Below are positions 1 through 7,342 of a stretch of DNA of 64,000 nt, piece after piece (within the stretch, counting starts at the first letter, position 1; each line of letters begins with the position of its first letter). Under the pieces are notes generated by a model. It was given only the letters and a program-made list of their open reading frames with translations, did no database searches and was not told the origin of the DNA. Position numbers and translations under genes: made by a program. Source of the DNA: a candidate division WOR-3 bacterium (GTDB lineage Bacteria > Hydrothermota > Hydrothermia > UBA1063); contig JBDRYS010000001.1 of the NCBI GenBank assembly GCA_039803545.1, forward strand, positions 189,866 to 253,865, given 5' to 3'.

Positions 1-219
1 CTTATGGGTTCCAGCGATGTAATTATCGAGCTTGCCAAAACCCTCGGTGTGGGTATCGGCGAGACTACTAAGGATGGACTCTTTACCTTAGAGTTGACTT
101 CTTGCATTGGAGTTTGCGGTGTTGCGCCTGCTATGATGATTAACGAAGAGGTTTTTGGGAATCTAACACCAGAAAGGGTGCGGCAGATAATTGAGGAGAA
201 AAGGAGGGAGTCGAAATGA
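1..219 (+). CDS. hydC: [FeFe] hydrogenase subunit HydC / NuoE-like (3' part)
   Basis: This is the C-terminal part of a NuoE-like, thioredoxin-fold [2Fe-2S] protein. The frame is open from the first base, so the start and the first cysteine pair lie upstream of the window. The second ligand pair is visible as CIGVCGVAP, followed by the usual helical end. In NAD-linked hydrogenases this small subunit passes electrons between the flavin subunit and the Fe-S chain. Its stop overlaps the hydB start by 4 nt (ATGA), so the two are probably translationally coupled. The family call is firm; naming it HydC rather than NuoE rests on the hydB and hydA genes that follow. Confidence 0.9.
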   Translation, partial: LMGSSDVIIELAKTLGVGIGETTKDGLFTLELTSCIGVCGVAPAMMINEEVFGNLTPERVRQIIEEKRRESK

Positions 220-1823
220 AGATAGCGAGAATGCATGTCCTTTTACCCGTAGATCCAGATACGGTTCTTGCGGGTGTTATGGAGTTTCAGAAGACCCTCC
301 TGGATGAGCTTAAGAAGAGGAATCTGGAAGATGAAATTAAGGTTTTGGAGACGGGGTCCATTGGGGTTACCGGCAAAGGCATTCTAATGGTGGTTTACCC
401 TGAGGGTGTCTATTATGCCAACTTGAAAATCAGTGATATTCCTAAGATTGTGGAAGAGCACTTTTTAAAGGGAAGGCCAGTTAAGGAGTTATTACTGGGC
501 GAAGTTCCCGCAAGGTTTGTTAAAAAGGAAAAGGTTGGACTCACAAGGGAACAGAAAAGGGTTGTTCTTGAGAATGTAGGAGTTATAGACCCTGAGAATA
601 TTGATGACTACATCGCGGCAGGTGGCTATGAGGCACTGGAGAAGGTTCTTACCTCAATGAAGCCTGAGGATGTGATCGAGGAGATTAAGAAGTCGGGTTT
701 GAGGGGAAGAGGAGGCGCGGGTTTCCCAACGGGAATTAAGTGGGAGTCAGCCAGAAAGGCCCCTGGAGATGAAAAATTTGTAATTTGTAACGCCGATGAA
801 GGCGAACCTGGGACCTTTAAGGATAGATTGATCCTTGAGGGTGACCCTCACAAATTGATAGAGGGAATGATCATTGCAGGTTATGCCATTGGAGCCGAGA
901 AAGGTTACATATATGTTAGAGGTGAATACGAACTCTCCATTAGAAGACTGCAAAAGGCTATTCAGGATGCTTACAATTACAACATCCTTGGTAAAAACAT
1001 CCTGGGAACCAATGTAAATTTTGATTTGGAGATCAAAAAAGGTGCAGGTGCTTACGTGTGTGGTGAAGAAACTGCTCTTATTGAATCTCTCGAGGGGAAG
1101 AGAGGCCAACCTCGCAATAAACCGCCTTATCCAGTAACTCACGGTTTATGGATGAAACCAACAGTCGTAAACAATGTTGAGACCCTTGCCAATGTACCTC
1201 CCATAATTAAAAACGGTGCAGATTGGTACAGAACTATGGGTACAGAAAAATGCCCTGGCACGAAGGTCTTTACCATCCTTGGACATGTAGTATATCCTGG
1301 TCTTGTGGAAGTAGAAATGGGTACTCCTCTAAGGGATATAATCTTCAATTACGGTGGCGGAATAAAAGACGGGAAGAAGTTTAAGGCAGCCCTTGTGGGT
1401 GGTGCGGCTGGAGTTTTCTTGCCCGAAAGTCTCCTTTCGGTGAAGATGGATTTTGATAATCTCAGAGAATATAAAGCAGTCCTTGGATCTGGTGCCATTC
1501 TTGTTATGAACGAAGACACCTGTATGGTTGATATGCTCTTCTCTATTATAAGATTCTTCAAGCATGAATCTTGTGGGCAATGTTCTCCTTGCAGAATCGG
1601 TACTTATGAACTTTATGCTTTAATTAACAAAGTTAGGACAGGGGAGGCAGAAGTAGGCGACCTTGATAAAATGGTTAGCCTCTCAGAAGCTATGTATAAA
1701 TCTTCTTTCTGCCCCCTTGGGCAGTCTTTAATCATGCCTGTAAAAAGTGCAATTGAGAACTTCAGGGAAGAATTTGTTGCCCATCTTGATAAAAACTATA
1801 AGTGTGAAAAATGCAGGAGGTAA
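216..1823 (+). CDS. hydB: [FeFe] hydrogenase NADH-binding flavoprotein HydB / NuoF-like
   Basis: A NuoF-family diaphorase subunit that exchanges electrons with NAD(H) through FMN. The FMN/NADH motif GRGGAGFPTG is at about residues 164-173, followed by CNADEGEPGTF. The [4Fe-4S] ligands are CGQCSPC (453-459) and Cys499. Two features are odd. The N-terminal thioredoxin-like domain has lost its [2Fe-2S] cysteines: where a GCxGxC-type motif is expected it reads GSIGVTGKG at about 47-55. The protein also ends at KCEKCRR, so the C-terminal 2x[4Fe-4S] ferredoxin domain of electron-bifurcating HydB is absent. This leaves one flavin and one Fe-S cluster. The stop sits inside the AGGAGG ribosome site of hydA. 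Confidence 0.95.
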   Translation: MKIARMHVLLPVDPDTVLAGVMEFQKTLLDELKKRNLEDEIKVLETGSIGVTGKGILMVVYPEGVYYANLKISDIPKIVEEHFLKGRPVKELLLGEVPARFVKKEKVGLTREQKRVVLENVGVIDPENIDDYIAAGGYEALEKVLTSMKPEDVIEEIKKSGLRGRGGAGFPTGIKWESARKAPGDEKFVICNADEGEPGTFKDRLILEGDPHKLIEGMIIAGYAIGAEKGYIYVRGEYELSIRRLQKAIQDAYNYNILGKNILGTNVNFDLEIKKGAGAYVCGEETALIESLEGKRGQPRNKPPYPVTHGLWMKPTVVNNVETLANVPPIIKNGADWYRTMGTEKCPGTKVFTILGHVVYPGLVEVEMGTPLRDIIFNYGGGIKDGKKFKAALVGGAAGVFLPESLLSVKMDFDNLREYKAVLGSGAILVMNEDTCMVDMLFSIIRFFKHESCGQCSPCRIGTYELYALINKVRTGEAEVGDLDKMVSLSEAMYKSSFCPLGQSLIMPVKSAIENFREEFVAHLDKNYKCEKCRR

Positions 1824-1829
1824 CCTTTT

Positions 1830-3620
1830 ATGGCTGAAATGATTAAATTGTATATAGACGGTAAAGAAGTAGAGATTGAACAAGGTAAAACCATTTTGGA
1901 TGCTGCAAAAAAGGCTGGAATTCATATTCCTACATTGTGTTATCATCCTGATCTACCTCCCACAGGGGCTTGTGGAGTGTGTGTTGTGGAAGTGGAGGGC
2001 TCTCCAACCCCCAAGAGGGCCTGTTGTACCCCTGTTTCACCCAATATGAAAGTTACGACAAATACGAAGGCTCTCAGGGAAGTTAGGAAAACTATTCTTC
2101 AGCTTTTACTCTCTGATCACGATGTAACATGCCCCACTTGTCCTGCCAATGAAAAATGTGAACTTCAGTCTTTAGCAAACTACCTCGGGGTGGACATGAA
2201 TGGGCTTCCCAAAATTCTTGAGAGAAAACCCGTTGATGATACGAGTATAGCAATTATTAAGGATCCCAATAAGTGCATTTTATGTGGAAGGTGTGTAATT
2301 GTATGTAACGAATTACAAACTGTGTCGGCGATAACTATTGCAAATAGGGGATTTGAAGCAGAAGTGGATACTTTCTTTTCTCAGGGACTCGGGAATAGCC
2401 CGTGTGTAAACTGCGGACAGTGCACAGTTTTCTGCCCGACTGGAGCTCTTAGTGAGAGGAGCGAAATTGACCTTGTATGGGATGCACTCACGGATCCCAA
2501 CAAAGTGGTAGTGGTGCAGGAAGCACCTTCTATCAGGGTTACCCTTGGAGAGGAATTTGGAATGGAAGTTGGAACCGTCACCGTTGGAAAGATGTATGCT
2601 GCTCTTAGAAAACTCGGTTTTGATGTGATTTTCGATACCAACTTTGCGGCAGATTTGACAATTATGGAAGAGGCAAATGAGCTTGTGGATAGGATTAAGA
2701 ATGGGAAACCATTGCCTCTTATCACCTCTTGTTCTCCAGGATGGATTAAATTTATGGAGACCTTCTTCCCCGATCTTGCTGAGCATGTTTCCACTTGTAA
2801 ATCACCTCAACAAATGTTTGGACCCCTCGCGAAAACGTATTTTGCTAAGGAATCGGGAATTGACCCCTCAAAGATTGTCAGCGTTTCAATAATGCCTTGC
2901 ACTGCTAAAAAGTTTGAGGCAAGAAGACCCGAGATGAGGGATTCGGGCTATCAGGATGTGGATTATGTTCTGACGACAAGGGAGTTTGTGAGGATGTTGA
3001 AATCGGCTGGTATTGATCTTAAGGAACTACCTGAGGAAAAACCTGATGAGCTAATGGGAATGTATTCCGGTGCTGGAACTATCTTTGGGGTCACTGGCGG
3101 AGTTATGGAGGCAGCAGTTAGAACTGCCTACTGGATGTTAACGGGCAAAGAGCTGGAAAACCTTGACATTACCGCTGTAAGAGGGATGGCAGGAATTAAA
3201 GAGGCTGAACTTGAGATTAACGGGCTTAAGGTGAAGGTAGCGGTAGCTCACGGGCTTGGTAATGCAAGGGAACTCCTGACGAAGGTTAGAAAGCAGATAG
3301 AAGAAACAGGAAAGAGCGAATATGCTTTTATAGAAATTATGGCCTGCCCTGGTGGATGTGTAGGTGGCGGTGGACAGCCTAAGGGTAGCACCTTTGCAAT
3401 GAGAGCCAGAAGGGGTGAAGGATTGTATAAAGAGGATAAGTCTTTACCTATTCGTAGGTCTCATGAAAACCCTGCAATCAAGAGAGTCTATGAGAGGTTC
3501 CTTGGAAAACCAGGTTCTGAGATTGCACACAAATTATTACATACCTATTATTATAAGCGCTGCGATTACACAGGTTGCACCATTGAGGCCGTTACGCATA
3601 AACATGTTGAACATCACTGA
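1830..3620 (+). CDS. hydA: [FeFe] hydrogenase catalytic subunit HydA
   Basis: The H2-forming or H2-oxidising subunit. In order it has a plant-type [2Fe-2S] domain (Cys37, 48, 51, about 65), a His-ligated cluster (His97, Cys101, 104, 110), two [4Fe-4S] sites (CILCGRC from 149 and CVNCGQC from 192), then the H-cluster domain. H-cluster motifs are L1 TSCSPGW (299-305), L2 MPCTAKKFE (355-363) and L3 MACPGGCVGGGGQP (504-517). L1 normally reads TSCCPGW; the second cysteine, a [4Fe-4S]H ligand in well-studied enzymes, is serine here (codon TCT). There is no room for the extra C-terminal [2Fe-2S] domain seen in some trimeric enzymes. A strong SD precedes the ATG. The family is certain; the effect of the Ser is not. 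Confidence 0.96.
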   Translation: MAEMIKLYIDGKEVEIEQGKTILDAAKKAGIHIPTLCYHPDLPPTGACGVCVVEVEGSPTPKRACCTPVSPNMKVTTNTKALREVRKTILQLLLSDHDVTCPTCPANEKCELQSLANYLGVDMNGLPKILERKPVDDTSIAIIKDPNKCILCGRCVIVCNELQTVSAITIANRGFEAEVDTFFSQGLGNSPCVNCGQCTVFCPTGALSERSEIDLVWDALTDPNKVVVVQEAPSIRVTLGEEFGMEVGTVTVGKMYAALRKLGFDVIFDTNFAADLTIMEEANELVDRIKNGKPLPLITSCSPGWIKFMETFFPDLAEHVSTCKSPQQMFGPLAKTYFAKESGIDPSKIVSVSIMPCTAKKFEARRPEMRDSGYQDVDYVLTTREFVRMLKSAGIDLKELPEEKPDELMGMYSGAGTIFGVTGGVMEAAVRTAYWMLTGKELENLDITAVRGMAGIKEAELEINGLKVKVAVAHGLGNARELLTKVRKQIEETGKSEYAFIEIMACPGGCVGGGGQPKGSTFAMRARRGEGLYKEDKSLPIRRSHENPAIKRVYERFLGKPGSEIAHKLLHTYYYKRCDYTGCTIEAVTHKHVEHH

Positions 3621-3631
3621 GGAGGTAGATT

Positions 3632-3880
3632 ATGAATGAAAAGTGGGGAATACATACAATAACGATAGCAATGACTGACAATTCCTATGCTATGAAGGTT
3701 CAGGATATCCTTCACCGATATGCCAATTTCATTTATGGACGGCTTGGATTGCCATCGAAATGTGCGAGATTTTTCATTATAACGGTGGTTTTCCTTGGAG
3801 AAGAAGAAAAGGCATTAGAACTTGCTGAAGCTTTAAGAAAGGAAGTCCCGGAAGTCAGAGTGGGAATTAGCAGTCTGTAA
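3632..3880 (+). CDS. TM1266-like hydrogenase-system regulator, copy 1
   Basis: A small protein of 82 residues resembling the TM1266 family ('iron-only hydrogenase system regulator', ACT/NikR-C-like fold). The pattern is a beta strand (HTITIAM), a helix ending in YANFIYGRLGLP, a strand (FFIITVVFLG), a helix and a final strand. TM1266-like genes are commonly found beside [FeFe] hydrogenase maturation genes, but their exact role is not established to my knowledge. It starts 12 nt after hydA with the SD GAGGAGG and is followed by a second, more canonical family member. It lacks any DNA-binding helix-turn-helix, so a sensory or protein-binding role is inferred. Confidence 0.7.
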   Translation: MNEKWGIHTITIAMTDNSYAMKVQDILHRYANFIYGRLGLPSKCARFFIITVVFLGEEEKALELAEALRKEVPEVRVGISSL

Positions 3881-3889
3881 AAGGCCGCT

Positions 3890-3913
3890 TTCCCCGCTCT
3901 GAGGGGAGGGGAA
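3890..3913 (+). other. GC-rich hairpin between the two regulator genes
   Basis: TTCCCC (3890-3895) and GGGGAA (3908-3913) form a 6-bp stem with a 12-nt loop in the only sizeable gap inside the hydrogenase operon. No T tract follows, so it does not look like an intrinsic terminator. It could protect an mRNA end or tune downstream expression. Function unknown. Confidence 0.35.
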
Positions 3914-3934
3914 CACCTGAACCAAGGAGGGGAA

Positions 3935-4201
3935 ATGAAAAACTTAAGTAGCGATTCCGATAGATTAGGTTTAATAGGAATTTTTGTAAATGATAAAGAG
4001 GCTGTAAAGCCTCTTCAGGAAATTATATCCGCTTATTCGTCGAAAATCCTCGGGAGGGCTGGCTTTAACGTTCCCGAGTCCACTGTCATTGTTCTTCTCT
4101 TCAAAGGGAGTACCGATGATCTTGGCGCTTTTACAGGAAAAATTGGCAAAATAAAGGGGATTCAGGTAAAAACCCTTTTAAAGAAGGAACTTAGGGGGTG
4201 A
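3935..4201 (+). CDS. TM1266-like hydrogenase-system regulator, copy 2
   Basis: An 88-residue protein with the typical TM1266-family layout: a strand (LGLIGIFVND), a helix, YSSKILGRAGFNVPES, a strand (VIVLLFKGSTDDLGAF) and the family-like ending TGKIGKIKGIQVKTLL. A GGAGGGG SD lies before the ATG. It is paralogous to the gene just upstream, matching at the GR-G--P turn and in length, but the two are clearly diverged. It stops 4 nt before hydG, so co-expression with the maturase is likely. No catalytic motif is visible; a small-molecule-sensing or scaffolding role in hydrogenase expression is inferred. Confidence 0.75.
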   Translation: MKNLSSDSDRLGLIGIFVNDKEAVKPLQEIISAYSSKILGRAGFNVPESTVIVLLFKGSTDDLGAFTGKIGKIKGIQVKTLLKKELRG

Positions 4202-4205
4202 TATA

Positions 4206-5690
4206 ATGGTGCAAATTGAAAGCTGGATCAAGGGTAGAATAAAAGAGGATGAAATTGACAAGTATCTTGAAGATGGACGCGATTTCATCAACGATGAAGA
4301 GATCTGGGAAAAAATAAATCGTTACAAAAATCCTGACAAAAACTGGGTCAGGGAAATTTTTGATAAGGCTCTCCGCATCGAGACATTGACGCCCGATGAA
4401 ACCGCCGCTCTCATTAATATAGAAGATGAAGATCTTATCGAAGAGATGAAGCAAGTTGCCAATAAAATAAAGAAAAAGGTGTATGACAACAGGATAGTTA
4501 CCTTTGCACCGCTTTACCTCGGCAACTATTGTGTTAACAACTGCCTTTATTGTGGTTTTAGAAGAGACAATAGAGTCATAAAAAGAAAAGTCCTCACCGA
4601 AGAGGAGATTGTTAAGGAGGTCGAGGTCCTTGCCGGTGAAATTGGGCACAAACGACTGATTACTGTTTACGGTGAACATCCTACCATGGGCGTTGACTAT
4701 ATCGAAAGGAGCCTTAGGCTTATATACGATGTGAAGGTAAAAGTCCGAAACGGGTATGGTCAAATTAGAAGGTGTAATGTGAATGCTCCACCTCTTCAAA
4801 TAGAAGAATTGAAGCGATTGGTAGAGGTAGGTATAGGAACTTATCAGGTCTTCCAGGAGACTTACCATCACGAGACCTATGAGATGTTGCACCCTAAGGA
4901 TACGATTAAGGGAAATTACCGCTGGAGGCTTTACTCAATGCACAGGGCTTTAGAGGCTGGAGTGGATGACGTTGGTATCGGTGCCCTTTTTGGACTTTAT
5001 GATTGGAGATTTGAGGTTATGGGGCTTCTCTATCATGCTCGAGAATTGGAGAAGAGGTTTGGAATTGGACCCCATACCGTTTCTTTCCCACGCCTTGAGC
5101 CTGCTGCAAATACGCCTTTTGTCCAAGAGACTAAATACAAGGTGAGAGACAAAGATTTTGAAAGAGTGGTTCTGATTTTAAGACTCTCAATACCCTACGC
5201 TGGGATGATTTTAACAGCGAGGGAACCGAAGGAGATAAGGGATAGGCTCGTACACTACGGAATTACGCAGATGGATGCTTCCACGAAAATTGGCATAGGT
5301 GCTTATAGTGATCGTTACAGTGAGCAAGAGCTGGAAAGACAGCAATTCTTAATAGGGGACACAAGAAGCCTTGACGAGCTCATAAGAGACCTTGCTAAAT
5401 TTGGGTATATTACCTCTTTCTGTACGGCAGGCTACAGGTGCGGAAGGACTGGTGATCTGATTATGAAACTTTTAAAAACAGGAAAGGAAGGTCAGTTCTG
5501 CAAGTTAAATGCAGTACTCACCTTTAAAGAGTGGCTGCTTGACTTTGCCAGTGATGAAACCCGTGCAATTGGCGAGAAGTTGATCGAAAAGGAACTTTTG
5601 GAAATAAAAGAGAAATTACCGAGGACTTACGATAAGGTCCTTGAATATTTGAAGAGATTGGAAAATGGAGAGAGGGACCTTTTCTTCTGA
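4206..5690 (+). CDS. hydG: [FeFe] hydrogenase maturase HydG (radical SAM tyrosine lyase)
   Basis: HydG splits tyrosine to supply CO and cyanide for the H-cluster. The radical-SAM motif CVNNCLYC (Cys109, 113, 116) is intact. HydG normally carries a second Fe-S site with a C-x2-C-x22-C pattern near its C-terminus, within CTACYRxGRTG. Here the sequence is CTAGYRCGRTG (406-416) with the last Cys at 432: the second cysteine position is Gly409, and a Cys appears three residues later at 412. The 22-residue spacing from 409 to 432 is preserved, so the alignment is secure. The surrounding gene order supports HydG over its relative ThiH. The start follows a GGGGG-rich SD. Confidence 0.93.
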   Translation: MVQIESWIKGRIKEDEIDKYLEDGRDFINDEEIWEKINRYKNPDKNWVREIFDKALRIETLTPDETAALINIEDEDLIEEMKQVANKIKKKVYDNRIVTFAPLYLGNYCVNNCLYCGFRRDNRVIKRKVLTEEEIVKEVEVLAGEIGHKRLITVYGEHPTMGVDYIERSLRLIYDVKVKVRNGYGQIRRCNVNAPPLQIEELKRLVEVGIGTYQVFQETYHHETYEMLHPKDTIKGNYRWRLYSMHRALEAGVDDVGIGALFGLYDWRFEVMGLLYHARELEKRFGIGPHTVSFPRLEPAANTPFVQETKYKVRDKDFERVVLILRLSIPYAGMILTAREPKEIRDRLVHYGITQMDASTKIGIGAYSDRYSEQELERQQFLIGDTRSLDELIRDLAKFGYITSFCTAGYRCGRTGDLIMKLLKTGKEGQFCKLNAVLTFKEWLLDFASDETRAIGEKLIEKELLEIKEKLPRTYDKVLEYLKRLENGERDLFF

Positions 5691-5697
5691 GAAGATA

Positions 5698-5937
5698 ATG
5701 GACTTTTTAAGGGAGATTAAGTCGAAATACGAGACTGGGGGTGTCTGGATTTCGAGGAAATTGGGGAAACGCTGGTCTTTCCTTGTGGGGATTGAACCTG
5801 AGGGGACTTCTCCACCCTGTTTTCTTGAGATAAACGATGATTTTGCCCTTTTTTGTGAAGATGGAGAATTGTTAAAGAGGGATTGGGATACCGTAAAAGC
5901 AAAACTGCAGGAGATACTTTATGCGGATAGAACGTGA
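5698..5937 (+). CDS. Small protein of unknown function between hydG and aspA
   Basis: I do not recognise this protein. It has 79 residues if it starts at the ATG just after the hydG stop. An alternative ATG at 5665, inside the hydG 3' end, would give 90 residues; neither has a strong SD. It shows no signal peptide, membrane segment or cysteine motif, only single cysteines in PPCFLEI and FCEDGE. The pattern RKLGKRWSFLVGIEP then FLEINDDFALFCEDGELL suggests a small alpha/beta fold. Its 3' end overlaps the ammonia-lyase start by 17 nt, and its position among H-cluster maturation genes makes an accessory role plausible. Confidence 0.6.
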   Translation: MDFLREIKSKYETGGVWISRKLGKRWSFLVGIEPEGTSPPCFLEINDDFALFCEDGELLKRDWDTVKAKLQEILYADRT

Positions 5938-7342
5938 CCTTCTTGGTGAGAGGTTTTTGCCCGATGATGTCTATTATGGTATTCAGACTTTAAGGGCGCT
6001 GGAGAATTTTCCTCTTTCTGGATTGCGATGGCCTCCCGTTTTCATTAAAAGTTTTGCCCTTGTTAAGAAGGCTTGTGCCCTTGTTAATATGGAACTTGGT
6101 TATTTAGAAAAGGTTAAAGGGGATGCGATTGTTAAAGCCTGTGATGAGTTGATTGAGGGCAAATTACACGACCAGATATTGGTAGATCCCTTTCAAGGTG
6201 GTGCTGGGACCTCCACAAATATGAATTTTAATGAGGTGATTGCTAATAGAGCCCTTGAGCTTCTTGGAAAGAAGAAGGGAGAATATGACTATATCCACCC
6301 CCTTGAACATGTAAATATGCACCAGTCTACTAATGATGTCTTCCCCACTGCTTCCAAAGTTGCAATTCTTTTCGAACTAAGGGAGCTGGAAACAGAGATA
6401 GCACGTTTGCAGGAAGCCTTTCAGGAAAAGGAAAGGGAGTTCAGATCGGTGGTGAAGCTGGGGAGGACTGAACTGCAGGATGCAGTTCCCATAACCTTGG
6501 GAATGGAGTTTAGTGCCTATGCTGAAGCTGTTGCCAGAGACAGGTGGAGGATTTTTAAGGCAAGGGAGCGCATAAAGGTTGTTAATCTGGGAGGAACGGC
6601 TGTAGGAACGGGACTTGGGGCACCGAGGGAGTATATCTTCAGGGTTACAGACGTTTTAAGGGACCTTACGGGACTTAATATTGCACGTTCTGAAAACTTA
6701 GTCGATGCTACTCAGAACCTTGATTCCATTGTGGAGGTTTCTGGACTTTTAAAGACCTACGCAGTGAATCTATTAAAAATATCCAATGATTTAAGGCTTT
6801 TAAGCAGTGGACCTGATGGCGGCATTGCAGAGATAAAACTTCCTGCGGTTCAACCTGGCTCTACAATTATGCCAGGTAAGGTAAACCCTGTAATTGCAGA
6901 AGCTGTTGGGCAGGTTTCTCTAAGGGTGATGGCCAATGACGAGATTGTGAGTTATGCAGCGGGACTTGGACAGCTGGAACTAAATCAGTTCCACCCCCTT
7001 TTAACCTATGCCCTCCTTGAGAGTTTGCAACTCCTTAAAAGTGTTACAAGGGTTTTTGCTGAGAAATGTGTGAAAGGTATTACTTCAAATGAAACGAGAT
7101 GTAAAGAGTTGGTAGAAAAAAGTAAGACTATTGCAACCGTTCTTGTTCCCATTCTCGGTTATGAAAAGGTAAAGGAAATTGTGGAGGAGGCAAAAAGGAG
7201 GGGATGTACAGTAATCGACCTTTTGATCCACGACAAAATTATGGAGGAAGAGAAGGTCAAGGAGCTTTTGAGTCCTAAAAGAATGTACAAACTGGGCTTC
7301 ACAGAGGAGGATCTGAATGAATTTAAGCCTCAAGGAGATTGA
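5921..7342 (+). CDS. aspA: Aspartate ammonia-lyase (fumarase/aspartase family)
   Basis: A class II fumarase/aspartase superfamily enzyme of 473 residues. It has the superfamily loop GSTIMPGKVNPV, an HQSTNDVFPTA motif and the GGAGTSTNMN active-site segment. Aspartase converts aspartate to fumarate and ammonia in the cytoplasm. Fumarase is the main alternative, but GTSTNMNFNEVIANRA, PLEHVNMHQSTND and the overall length favour aspartase. It starts with SD AGGAGA inside the preceding small gene and overlaps hydE by 26 nt, so it is embedded in the H-cluster maturation genes. Its place there suggests a supply of ammonium for the azadithiolate bridge of the H-cluster (inference). Confidence 0.85.
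   Translation: MRIERDLLGERFLPDDVYYGIQTLRALENFPLSGLRWPPVFIKSFALVKKACALVNMELGYLEKVKGDAIVKACDELIEGKLHDQILVDPFQGGAGTSTNMNFNEVIANRALELLGKKKGEYDYIHPLEHVNMHQSTNDVFPTASKVAILFELRELETEIARLQEAFQEKEREFRSVVKLGRTELQDAVPITLGMEFSAYAEAVARDRWRIFKARERIKVVNLGGTAVGTGLGAPREYIFRVTDVLRDLTGLNIARSENLVDATQNLDSIVEVSGLLKTYAVNLLKISNDLRLLSSGPDGGIAEIKLPAVQPGSTIMPGKVNPVIAEAVGQVSLRVMANDEIVSYAAGLGQLELNQFHPLLTYALLESLQLLKSVTRVFAEKCVKGITSNETRCKELVEKSKTIATVLVPILGYEKVKEIVEEAKRRGCTVIDLLIHDKIMEEEKVKELLSPKRMYKLGFTEEDLNEFKPQGD

Noticed and set aside
747-1142. Antisense frames inside hydB and hydA
   Set aside because: They mirror strongly coding, motif-bearing frames on the plus strand and have no SD or family features.
3890-3913. Intrinsic terminator inside the hydrogenase operon
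   Set aside because: The stem is only 6 bp, the loop is long and no T tract follows; the next gene starts 21 nt later with its own SD.
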